Shown in pieces: positions 54,641 to 64,000 of a stretch of DNA of 64,000 nt (position 1 is its first letter; every line of letters starts with the position of its first letter). The notes beneath the pieces are model-generated. The model ran no database searches. It saw only the letters and a program-made list of their open reading frames with translations, and had not been told where the DNA came from. The translations under genes were made by a program, and so were the position numbers. Source of the stretch: Heterohyrax brucei (lineage: Eukaryota > Chordata > Mammalia > Hyracoidea > Procaviidae). The stretch spans positions 3,891,501 through 3,955,500 of the forward strand of contig CM053154.1 in the NCBI GenBank assembly GCA_028571685.1, written 5' to 3'.

Positions 54641-55649
54641 CTCTATGGAGATTAAAAGCTTAAAAGCCACAGGGACAGAGAGGGGAAGAAGGGGAAGAAG
54701 CAAGAGCACAAACAGGCTCTTCCGGGGGAAAGAAAAGGTGTCTCGGGGACCTTGGACCTGGAGGTTGCCTAGTCTATGGAAGAAAGCAGAAAATGTGAAC
54801 TGGCCCAAATCTGCTGCCCCAGCGTATGCTGCGTCTGTTACTCACTCACCTCCTTCTTCTCGTCCTCAAAAGGCTACCATCCCAATTTAGATAGCAAGGA
54901 AGAATGAGATTGGATAGGTGAGATTTCCTCTATGAGTATTTCTCAATCACGTAAGGGTGCGTTCTTTCCATACCAGGTGAATGAGAAGCTGAGAAACCCT
55001 AAGAAAAGACCCGTTTTCTAGAAGAGGACCAGGTTCTGTAATTGGAAGGAAACTAGCTGACTTATGTGACAATGTGGATGGGATGCGCTGTGTCAAGGGA
55101 CATTACCTTTATCTCAGGAAGCCATGCTGGATGACATTGAAGATGGAATAGTTGCTAAGTCCCCTCTGATCCCAGTACTGTCGCTTTGGGGTGCTGATGC
55201 CCAGGCGAAGGCCATTTAAGAAATAAAGACAGTGGTGTTGACGGATCAAAAACATTTAAAAGCCATCTCCTCAGCCTCTCTGCAGCTCTCCCCACTGTGA
55301 CAGCAAAATCAAGAGACTGTTTCCAGTCAGCGCGGTGTCTGCGTTGGGCGGGAAGGAGACCTGGCTCTGGAAGCAGACACAGCGGTGTCTTGTGCTCCAT
55401 CCGGCCCACTTACTGCTGGAGAGCAGGAGAAACGGGAGGTTGATACCTCCCCCAAAAGGGACAATCATAGGTTGACTCCCAGTTTTTAGCGACCTCAATG
55501 CAACCATGAACCTCTGTAGAAGTTCTCTGTGTTTCTGCTGTCATCTAGTTTATTTTTTTTATTTTTTATTTTTTACCCCTCTTGTTGGTTTTTCATTGGC
55601 TGCCCCGCTAAAAATAAGCTACGGGACAGAGATAAGTTTTTAATTTTGG
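54641..55649. other. unassigned, repeat-free sequence
   Basis: No repeat family or exon. T-rich run at about 55550-55573. Confidence 0.35.
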
Positions 55650-56140
55650 CAGCTCCTGGTAATGTCAGCTAAGATGTTGGGCTCTAGAAGTCTAGCATAG
55701 TGATAAGTTCAGGTAACTCAATGCCTACGTTAAAATAAAGTAGTCCACTGGCAGGGCTTATGTTAACATTTAGTGTCATTTCTAAACTGTGCCTTCCCAT
55801 TGATCTGAGCAGCACACAGTGTCAGGCAGGCACCTAAATAATAACAGAATTAGATGGCTGAGTGAGGGTGCTTCGGCTCCACAGGAGTGGGTGTAATTAC
55901 AGGGTGCCACCGAAAGGGAATTTGTGGGCATTTGAACAATGAGAAAAATTAAATAGACAAAGACTGGGTGTCAGGGATGTTTATTATGTAGAGAGATCGC
56001 TTAACGAGGTCAACAGACATCTCATTTGGTAATCTGGTGTCAATGGCGCTCACGTATTATACTCACATAATAAGAAACCAATCTACATTTTAAACCGAGT
56101 CCACACCCCTTTTGAGAACACACTCGTTGTAGCCAGCTAG
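55650..56140. promoter_or_regulatory. candidate conserved non-coding element
   Basis: Repeat-free. 'ggtgtaattacagggtgcc' (55889-55907), 'ttatgttaacatttag', and 'tttattatgtagagagatcgcttaacg'. Inference from texture. Confidence 0.33.
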
Positions 56141-56214
56141 ATCCAGGTTCAAGTTCTAGCATGGCAGTTGCTAGCAGTGTACCCTAACAAGCTGTCCAGG
56201 TCTGAGGAGTGGGC

Positions 56215-56300
56215 AGGGACGCAGCGCCGCGCACTCGGGGTGGGAGCGAGCGGTGGGACGCGGGCTGCCGGGCTCTGCGGCCAGAGCCCTGCTCACTCGG
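56215..56300. other. short CpG-rich patch
   Basis: 'gggacgcagcgccgcgcact', then 'gagcgagcggtgggacgcgg' in 86 bp, in a region otherwise poor in CpG. It is too short for a standard CpG island (200 bp), so it is only marked. Confidence 0.5.
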
Positions 56301-56599
56301 TGTCAGGGAGAAGGCCCGCTGAGACACCTAGAATGTTTTTCTCCCCCAGATTGCTGGATGTGGCCTGAGCTGGCGTGTAATTAGAAAACTGGCTCGAGCA
56401 CAAAACCGTGTGAAAACCTGGTCAACACACCTGGAGAGTAGGTTCCCTCTTCTCTTTGTTTTTCAAGATCAATTACTGCTTGGTCAAAATGATAAATACC
56501 CTTTATAAGGAATTAAAGTCATGACAGGATTACTACGCATCTATGTCCTTGTGCCACCTACCCACCCTTCTCTGCTGTGCTGTCCGATTTTTAAAAGTT

Positions 56600-56705
56600 G
56601 TATTCTCGTAGTTCTTATTTGCCTTTGAGTCAGCTTTAATTCACGGTGAGGTGATGCGTAACGGGGAGAAACGCTGCCCAGTCCTGTGTCGTCTGTTTTT
56701 CTATC
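56600..56705 (-). mobile_element. RTE/tRNA-Gly SINE tail fragment
   Basis: 'tttgagtcagctttaattcacggtgaggtgatgcgtaacggggagaaacgctgcccagtcctgtgtcgtc' order matches the shared RTE/SINE tail, reversed. No head. Confidence 0.65.
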
Positions 56706-58086
56706 CCACCACGAAGAACACTACAGCACATAGAGTACTGCTTTCATAATCTTACTGTGGATGTTTTTTGCACTTACGTATTTCATACACATCTATGTAC
56801 ATTTTATTTACATATACTTATAAAGTGTGTATGTGCTTATGTATGTTTGTTACTTGACTTATTAACTTTAAAAAGGGTAATAATTTTCCACCTTTTCTGT
56901 AAAAGATGAGAAAAATCGTGACCCAATACTCTTTCTGACTCTCTCTTTGAAACTGGTTTTGCGTTATCACAGTTATGCTGTCTGTTTCTTGGTATTTTAT
57001 CATAATCCTCAGAGTTGTTATAGTTTAATACTCCAGATGAACAGGTTCTCTGCTCATTACCAGTTTGCTGTTTGTTTGTCCACCTCTTGGTAGCCAGCTG
57101 AGGTTTGCCCCCAACTGCTTTATGCGAGAGGGTGAGGGGCCCTCTGTTTCCTGAGTTCTCGAGTGTTTCTCTCCCTGAATTGCACGTGGCCGGGCACGCT
57201 GTTCCCGGGCTGCCACCCCCTTTCCCTGAGGATGTTGCAGGCGGCTCTCTGTTGCTCTCAGGCGTGATGAGTGCTTCATTGTTTCCAGTGCTGAGTGATT
57301 TTTAGAGCTGACTTGAGCGTCTTCTCCTGGGTTCCCAAAGGATTCCTTCTTACCTGGGAGGATCGATAACTTTTCTAGTGTGTGTCTCAGTATTGATCAT
57401 TCCATATCATTTTTCTTGGTCCACAGTGTACTCTTTCAATCTGTAGGTTCAAGTTTACCCTTATTTATGGAAAGTTTTCTTAAATTATATCTCATTTTTT
57501 TTCCTTTTCTGTACTGATTTTTCAGCTTTCTGCTTCAGAGATAGCATTTATGTGTTCGTTGAATATCCTTTTCTGTCTTACCTATATGTTATTTTGCCTC
57601 TACTTTTAAAAGAGATCTTTGTTTATTTCCCTCTTACCTTCTTTGTTGCTCAGTCTTGTTTCATGTTCTTTCCTGGGTTTTCAGCAGTGTCGCTTGATTT
57701 TGCCATTTCTGTGAAGCGTTTGTTTTTTCCCTCCATTCCTTTTTTTGTGCTCTGCTTGGAGATTTTGTGTTAAAGAAGAAATTATTTCATTAAACTTTAA
57801 AAAATTCATGGAGCATGTTAGGTAACAATTTTCATCTGCTTCATGAAAATCCCTACTGAGTGGTCTTCATTTACCATTTGTTTTCCTGCTTATTTTCAGC
57901 TATGTTAGCAGTATTTTAAATGTATTTTGTGCTTATTAGTTTATTTATTTAAAAAATTATTACTCATCTTGGAATGCAGTGAATTATTCATGGGCCAGCC
58001 TTCTGAAGGACCTTAAGGTGGAGAGTGCCGGGGCAGATCTGGTGTAACAGGAGTCTTCCTGACAATTAGGGATGTTCCTTAAGATG
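56706..58086. other. AT- and T-rich sequence, family unknown
   Basis: T-rich plus strand (57300-57980) could be an old reversed L1, but no diagnostic block was found. No exon. A poly-T-like run and short frames on both strands are present. Confidence 0.35.
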
Positions 58087-58418
58087 CTGCATTAGTTTCC
58101 TAGGGCCACTTGAACAAAATGCCAATGACTGGATGACTTGTAAGGGCAGAAGTGTATTGCCTCCCAGTTCCGGAGACTAATGGTCCAGACCTTTTCTCTC
58201 CAGACTCTGCAGAGGCTCCTCTGTCCTTCTGCTCCTCCAGGGGTTCCTTGCATTTTTCTCATGGCTGTTCTTGTGTGTCTGTCTGTGTCTCCTGCTTCAC
58301 AGGACACCGTCTCATGGGCCTAGGACTGCCCTCCCCTCCGCACTCCACTGTGGCCTCATGTCGATCTAACTGACAGTGCTTCTAAGACCCTGTGTCCGAA
58401 CCAAGTCATGGTCACAGG
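58087..58418 (-). mobile_element. MLT1-type LTR fragment, first
   Basis: 'ctgcattagtttcctagggccacttgaacaaaatgcc', 'ggatgacttgtaagggcagaag', 'ttccggagactaatggtccag', 'ctgtctgtgtctcctgcttcacagg', the reversed MLT1 order. Old and diverged. Confidence 0.65.
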
Positions 58419-58420
58419 TC

Positions 58421-58912
58421 CAGCGTTTGTTCCCTAGTGCTGCTGTAACAGCAGCAGCAACAACAAAGTGCCACAAATAGGTGACTCTGAGCCCAGAAAT
58501 GCTTTGTGCCCAGTTCGGAGGCTAGGAATGAAGATCAGGGCACTGACTCTAGCAGGAGCCTGTAGCCCTCGACATTCCTTGGTTGGTGGATGGTTCCTCG
58601 TGGGGTCTCTTTCCTCTGTGCATGTGTCTGTACTCAGAAGGGACTGGGGCTAGGACCCAGCCTGCTCTGGTTTGACCTCATTAGTATAACATGGTCACAT
58701 TTTCATAGATACCGAGGTTAACACCACAGCTGCTAACTGAAAGGCGAGCAGTTCAAATCCACCTGGTGCTCCTTGGAAACTTCATGGGGGCAATTCTGCT
58801 CTGTCCTGTGGGGTTACCATGGGTTGGAATCGACTCGACAACAAAGGTTTTCTTTTTTGAGCTTAGGGTTCGGATTTCAGCCTAACTTATTGGGACACAG
58901 CTCATTCTACAA
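58421..58912 (-). mobile_element. MLT1-type LTR fragment, second, split by SINE
   Basis: 'gtttgttccctagtgctgctgtaacagc', 'caaagtgccacaaataggtgactctg', 'ggaggctaggaatgaagatcagggc' reach about 58705. After the SINE, 'cttattgggacacagctcattctacaacccg' (58887-58917 region) is the other LTR edge. It lies in the same orientation as the first fragment. Confidence 0.65.
58706..58858 (+). mobile_element. AfroSINE inserted in MLT1
   Basis: Head 'atagataccgaggttaacaccacagctgc', B box 'cagttcaaatccacc' and tail 'gggttggaatcgactcgacaac', with a T-rich end. Confidence 0.85.
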
Positions 58913-59685
58913 CCCGAGGGTTAGGACTTCCTCAAAGCCTGCTCCAGGAGAGGCACAGGAAGGGACCACCCCAGAAAGGCAGGAAGTGGGAGGAGGGTGA
59001 GGTGTGCACAGGCCTGCGCCACCTGCTGCTTCGGCCACTTCCACACTCATGGGCTGCAGGTTTTCTGCTGTTCTGACATCAGGTCCGCACGCTTGATGAG
59101 GGGCTTGGGCCCTCACCACGCTTGCCCGGTTTATCTCCCTGGGCTCCTCTCAGGGTCTCACTTGGCCTTCCCCCTCCTCCCGCAGGGACACTGCCTTTGG
59201 CTCGGAGACTCCGCGTCCCCTTTCTGGCCTCCGCAGCCTTGTGTACACCACTCTTCCAGCTTGGGCTAGCCGTCTTACGAGTCTGTGGGAATCCGAATTA
59301 TTTTAAAGTCAAAATAAATGTCACTATCTCTAAAATCTTTGCAGGCTACTGTCATCCAGCTTATTTACCCTCAACCCAGGGCTTTTGGTGGCCGTTTGTC
59401 TGTACTCTAACATACTGCTTTCTGTCCTTTGTCTTTCCCTCTGGTTTGTCTGGTAGGCTAGAAGTACTGCACGGGGGATACAGTGCAAATTAGGAACTGG
59501 GCAGACCTGAAGCGAACACGGACTCTCCCTCAGGCTGCTGTGTCACTTGTGCTAGTCAATGTCTCTGTTCCCTCATTTGTAACCAAAAGTTAATATTAAT
59601 GCATGGGGGAGAGCTCCCCATCTGTTCTATGCAGAAGATGGTGAGCTCAGTGTCGGCAGGGGATGGACCTTCCTTCTTCATTCCT
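58913..59685. other. unassigned sequence
   Basis: No repeat or exon recognised. Confidence 0.35.
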
Positions 59686-59689
59686 TGAA

Positions 59690-59762
59690 CCCCTGTATCT
59701 AGTACAGTGCCTGAAGGATATCTAGGCATTTGGTAATCATTCGATGGATGAATAAATTAATT
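59690..59762 (+). mobile_element. L2 or MIR 3'-end relic
   Basis: 'ctagtacagtgcctgaaggatatctaggcatttggtaatcattcgatggatgaataaatt' is the 3' tail shared by L2 and MIR. It is too short to choose between them. Confidence 0.55.
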
Positions 59763-60149
59763 GTCAACTTTTTTTGTAAGAAATAAAATCACTGATGGAA
59801 GGTATTTGGTGCATGGCAGGTTTCACTGTTGCTTCCACTTGTGTGAGTTCTTAGAGGATAGAGACGAAGTTCTGGGCACTGCTAGGTTCTTAGCCAGAGC
59901 CCTGCATGGGTAAGTGCCTCTAGCCAGTGCATGTAACTCCCCAATCCTGGCAATGAAAACAAACCTCAGACAGAAGACAAGACAAATGAGCGTGCTTTCC
60001 TTCTGGAGCTGATGGCACTCTGTGTCCGTACTGTAACATAGGAAGCCTGGTGGCCGTTTATCATGCATACGTTATTGTGGAGTAAAGAAGGACTAAGAGC
60101 GTACACTGACTGAGTGTGTAGTCTGTGATGGGGTCCTGTGTTTTTATTT
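59763..60149. other. unassigned sequence
   Basis: No feature recognised. Confidence 0.35.
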
Positions 60150-60300
60150 TATTTTACCCTTACAGCAACCCTGTGAGGAAGCTGCCGTCACTGTTCTCAG
60201 GGAACAGAGGGGACAGAAAAGCACAGAAGGATGAGCGATCCCTTGACTTTCCCAGGGTCACTCAGCTGGGGGGAAGGGGCTTCTTTCGGAGCCGTGGAGC
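60150..60300 (-). mobile_element. MIR SINE relic
   Basis: 'acagcaaccctgtgaggaagctgccg', 'gttctcagggaacag', 'actttcccagggtcactcagctgg' is the reversed MIR order. Confidence 0.65.
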
Positions 60301-61004
60301 CTGTGGCGATTTGGATGACCGTGGAGATAAACCTAAAGGCAGTATCTCTCCCAGGGACATTCCAAAAAAGAGCCTTAGAAGGGTAGGATTGAAGAGACCC
60401 TGCTTGGGTGGGGGTTGGTATAGTGGGAAAGCCTTGACATATGTGGCTTTATTAATTGTTCACCATTGGACTCAGGGCCATCTCCCTCTCCTAGCTCGAG
60501 TTGGCTTATTTTAATAACCCGAGTGCCGCGTCGCTGACCTCACTGGAAGGCAGTAAGGACTTTTGAACGTGACAATGATGGCTGTACCCAGCCCGGGCAG
60601 CACATTGGTAAAGGGTGACTCCGTCCTTAACGAGGGCGCAGTCCATATGGGATCTTCATATCCTCTGGGAGGTAGTCTGGGCAGGATCTGCCCTGTTGCT
60701 GTCCTCAACCGGCTGCTGGGGACATGCGATGGCCAATGGCTGGACCCTTAGCTGTGCCTGGGACATGGCTGTGGGCAGTCCTCACTCCCTCCAGTTATCT
60801 CATCTGCTGGCCTGACTGCACGGGGTCCCCCAACCCCGCCCGCGCAGTGCCTGCCCGCAGCTCCCCCGGGCTTCCGGCCCTCGGCCACTGAGCCCACGTG
60901 GTGGGCCCACATGGGAAGGGGTGACCAGCTTGCCCCTTCCTGTCCGGAGCAGGAGCTGACGCTCACGCCAGCACTGGTTTTCTAATTTGAGCTATTGCTG
61001 AGCC
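60301..61004. other. unassigned sequence
   Basis: GC-rich part at 60820-60900 but no CpG island. No repeat or exon. Confidence 0.35.
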
Positions 61005-61320
61005 TGTGCTAAGACCTCCATTCATTTGAGGAGGCCGTGCTCTCCGTGTCTCTAACCCATTCCTCATTAAAGCAGTTTGAAATAAGGCACAGCGTGTACT
61101 AAAAGGTGCTATATAAAACCAAATTAAATATATTTTAGTACAAGTGCACTCAGCCAGCTCTTCCCAAGAACACCTGATAATTAGGACTCTAACTCGGTGC
61201 CATGCTGTAATCTAGCCCAGAAAAGATGCTTATTATAGCCCTGCCATTCACACAGGCATTTAGGAAAATGTTTCAATCGCACAGAAATATTTCAGGAGTG
61301 CAAAACTTGGCTCCAAAAAA
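61005..61320. promoter_or_regulatory. candidate conserved non-coding element
   Basis: Repeat-free, AT-rich: 'gtgctatataaaaccaaattaaatatatttt' (about 61107-61137), 'cacctgataattaggactc'. Texture as in developmental enhancers. Inference. Confidence 0.4.
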
Positions 61321-62006
61321 TGCTTTGGGTTGAAGGTCACACTCAGCATCTCAGCCTCTGCCTCCGTGTAGACTGTGTCCCAGAGTTCCTATCTGCTTCC
61401 ATATATTTTTTCTTCTTCCTTCCTTCTGTCTCTCTCCTATCTGATCCTTTTTCTGCTTATTTTTGTAAAGCCGGTTTTGTTTTTGCTAATTTCAAGCACA
61501 GCAATAGGTGGGCCTGCTTCGGGGGCTCTCTGAACTAAGAAGTAGGCTCCTTCTGTAAAGCCATGTCTTACACAGTCTTCTCCAGTGCTCTCTGATTCTT
61601 GTGGGTTAATAGCACACGCTGACTAGACTGTTGGCCGTTTGGATACAGAAAAACCAAAGACAGGAAGGCGCTCACGCAGGAGGCCAGAAGGACCTACCTT
61701 ACGTCCAGATCCCGGGGGGCGGGAGAGTGCCCTGTTGCTCCCAGGAAGGAGGAGACAATGTCGGGTGGCAGAACAGGCACTCCCTGACATGGTCCCTGCT
61801 GATAGGGCTGTAAAGGTTGCCCACAGGCCAGCTGGCATTTGTGCTTGAGTAGTGGAAGGAGATGAAGACCGCCAGGTATTCCTTCCTTCCTTCATTGCTA
61901 ACGCCTCTCCCCACTGTTCAGGGTGCTGTATCCCCTCACATTCTCATGTCCACAGTTACTGCGGTGTCAGGCAATATGGGGGACCTGACTGACATGTCAC
62001 ACCTAA
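61321..62006. other. unassigned sequence
   Basis: No clear family. Frames on both strands at 61620-61914 are unsupported. Confidence 0.35.
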
Positions 62007-62189
62007 GTGTGGTAGTCAGCTGGGGCTACTGTGGCACAACCAGCACCAACGAGTGCTCTGGAGAACAGACATTGGTTTCGTCTCTGTCCTGGAGGCTGAG
62101 TTCAGGTCAGACTCTCGACCAGGTCCTCTTCTTCCTTTTCAGGTTTCTGGGCTTGTGCAGGATTGTCACGTGGTGCTGCCCTCCCCTGG
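62007..62189 (-). mobile_element. MLT1-type LTR fragment
   Basis: 'taagtgtggtagtcagctggggctactgtggcacaacc', 'acagacattggtttcg', 'ctggaggctgagttcagg'. Reversed MLT1; ends at the solo LTR that follows. Confidence 0.6.
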
Positions 62190-62746
62190 TGTCCTGGATT
62201 AAACTGTGTGTAAAAAGTGTGTGTAGCAATTTGTCTGGGCCCTGACCCAGTCTGACGTGGCAGCCCTCCGTTTTGTGTTTTCCTGTGCCGTAGACCCTAA
62301 TCTCTGCCTGCAGTTAATAGGTTGGATTATCTTAAAAGGGGGCAAGGGTAGGACTTCAACACCCTTCCTGAGGTCACCTCCCAGCTCCAGTGTAAAGGGA
62401 GCTTCCCTGGGTTGTGGCTTATACCACCTTTTATCCTTTCATCCTACAAGAGATAAAAGGAAAGGGAAGTGAGCAGAGTTGGAAACCTCACACCATCAGA
62501 CAAGCAGCACCGAGCGCAGAGCACGTCCTTCAGACCTGAGGTTCCTGCACCAAGATGCTCCCTGCCCAAGACTGATGCAACACAAGGACTGGCCTCCACA
62601 GCCAACAGAGGGAAAGCTTCCCCTGGAGTGGACTCCCTGAATGTGGACTTGTGGCCTATTGGACTGTGTAAGTGTAAACTTTCCTTTGTTAAAGCCATCC
62701 CCTCTTGGTATTTCTGTTAGAGAAGTAGCACCAGATGACTAAGACA
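62190..62746 (+). mobile_element. solo LTR, MaLR type, copy 5
   Basis: Starts TGTCCTGGATTAAACTGTGTG and ends 'gatgactaagaca'. It shares with copies 1 and 2 the blocks 'agagataaaaggaaagggaag', 'tcagacctgaggttcctgc' and 'gactgatgcaacacaagga'. Flanks CCTGG and CTAGG only partly agree. Confidence 0.82.
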
Positions 62747-63494
62747 CTAGGGATGCTCGCTTCTGTGTGTAACCTGCTCTTCTTAATCAGAGGGCCTCTG
62801 GCTTGCGATCCACCCTACACTGCTATGGCCCCCATAGCACAACAAAGGAGGCCCTATTTCCACACGTGTATGGCTTAGGGGGAGGGGAGCGTGGACAGAG
62901 GCCCATGCTCCGTACTTAGGTGGGTTCTGAAGGCAAGGCTCTCACTCCTGACGGAAAGCTCCCCTTGCGCCACTTTCCTCTAGGGAATCTCTGACCAGTG
63001 AACCTACCAGGCACTGTGTGCAGGAGGGTCGAAGGTGGACCTCATTTGGCAGTGGCTCCTGGTGCCCAGGCCTCTTCCGAGCGTGACCACAGAGGAGTGA
63101 CCCAGCTCTGGGCCACCCAAGATCCCACCACGTGTCCTCTGCAGTCTCAGTGAACTGACTACGCCTTGTACGGGCCTCATTTGAGAGTAGGTCCCTCAAA
63201 GTCAGATTCTCTACTGGGCCTTTTGGGTGCTGTGCTCCATGGTGGGTGCTGAAACTGCAGGAGGTCCAGCATGTGGCTCCCAGCATCCTGAGGAAGAAAG
63301 ACCCCGCCCAAGCTGCCTGGGGACGACGACCTGGATCTGGTGTTCTTCCCTTGTTTGGTGACAGGCAGGGAGGGTCAGCCAAGATGGATGGCTGGCCCCG
63401 CTGGTCAAGACTGCCGCACCAAATGAACCACACCGAGCCCGTGGCCGCTGAGGTGCTCTGGACTCACAGCTACCTGACAGGACAGAGCAGAGCT
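62747..63494. other. unassigned sequence
   Basis: The 163-codon minus frame at 62942-63433 has no recognisable content. No exon called. Confidence 0.35.
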
Positions 63495-63632
63495 TCTCCG
63501 AGGCTTCCCAAGGCTGCCGTCTTTATAGAATCAGAGTGCCATGGGTTGCTCTCGCAGAGCGGTTGGTGGGCCCGAGACGCAAGCCTTTGGGTTAGCAGCC
63601 AAGCACTCTAAGCACTGTGCCACCAGGGCTTC
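63495..63632 (-). mobile_element. AfroSINE, head half
   Basis: 'ggcttcccaaggctgccgtctttatagaatcagagtgcc', 'ggttggtgggcccgagacgc', 'gggttagcagccaagcactctaagcactgtgccaccagggc'. The tail half is missing. Confidence 0.8.
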
Positions 63633-64000
63633 TGCTGCATTTGGTGTAAATAACACCAATGCCTGACACCCTGTCCACGGGACAGATGCTGCGTGCGAGC
63701 CAGATCAGCTGCTCCCGGAGGAGCCGGGTCCTCAACTGGCATTCCCCGTCCCCACCATGCTCTGCTGGCCCGTCCTTCTCCCTCAGAGCCCTGGCTGTAG
63801 GAAACTATCAGAAGAGCTCCAGTTTGGCCGCAGTGCAGTCAGACAATGACAAATCCCAGAGGACTGAAGTGGGGTGTCTTCTGAGGCTGGAGACCACGCT
63901 GAGAGCACGTGGTGCTTTGGGGACCCGAAGGGACAGAGCCTTCTCTGATCATCGCTGATCATCAGAATCCAGAGCACCTGGGGTCCACCAGAGTTACCTG
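63633..64000. other. unassigned sequence to window end
   Basis: No repeat or exon recognised. Confidence 0.35.

Noticed and set aside
62942..63433. 163-codon minus-strand open frame, the longest outside repeats
   Set aside because: No domain and no codon-bias or conservation evidence. GC-rich DNA readily yields such frames.

Overview
The window is mammalian, nuclear and non-coding, and it almost certainly comes from an afrotherian. The evidence is the repeat complement. There are about two dozen copies of a tRNA-headed SINE of the AfroSINE type. There are several copies of an RTE (BovB-like) LINE with the same 3' tail as that SINE, plus L1, MIR/L2 relics and MaLR-type solo LTRs. Elephant-like (paenungulate) genomes fit best from memory, but the repeats alone cannot separate elephant, sirenian, hyrax and aardvark. 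I found no exon, splice-supported gene, tRNA gene or rRNA. Every long open frame is either a relic of a LINE or transposon protein or has no recognisable content, so no host CDS is annotated.

Layout. 1-0.5 kb is repeat-free and looks like a conserved non-coding element. 1.5-2.3 kb has a solo LTR and a SINE. 3.67-11.32 kb is one full-length L1 with a 14-bp target-site duplication; it carries a later solo LTR with its own 5-bp duplication. 12.5-12.9 kb is an internally deleted RTE. 14.5-15.5 kb is a cluster of four SINEs. 16-21 kb is old L1 plus two 5'-truncated RTEs on the minus strand. 24.4-26.2 kb is RTE plus tandem SINEs. 27-34 kb has scattered SINEs, a tRNA-Gly-headed SINE and a microsatellite grown on a SINE tail. 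33.5-39.6 kb is mostly L1.

39.6-49 kb is the most structured part. An RTE LINE is interrupted by a mariner element, a second RTE and a SINE. A second mariner element of the same unusual architecture lies 4.8 kb away. A SINE is split by another RTE, and a 34-bp segment has been copied about 0.8 kb into that RTE.

49-58 kb is nearly free of recognisable repeats. It holds several AT-rich, homeodomain-motif-rich stretches that look like conserved regulatory DNA. 58-64 kb returns to MLT1-type LTR fragments, SINEs, MIR/L2 relics and another solo LTR.

How the parts relate. RTE would have supplied the reverse transcriptase for both SINE families, because all three share one 3' end. L1 is an independent lineage. 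MaLR copies survive only as LTRs. The mariner copies are non-autonomous foldback derivatives with about 170-bp inverted arms made from the transposase C-terminus. These are the most unusual objects in the window. All calls are from reading the sequence and recalling repeat families. No alignment or database search was possible.
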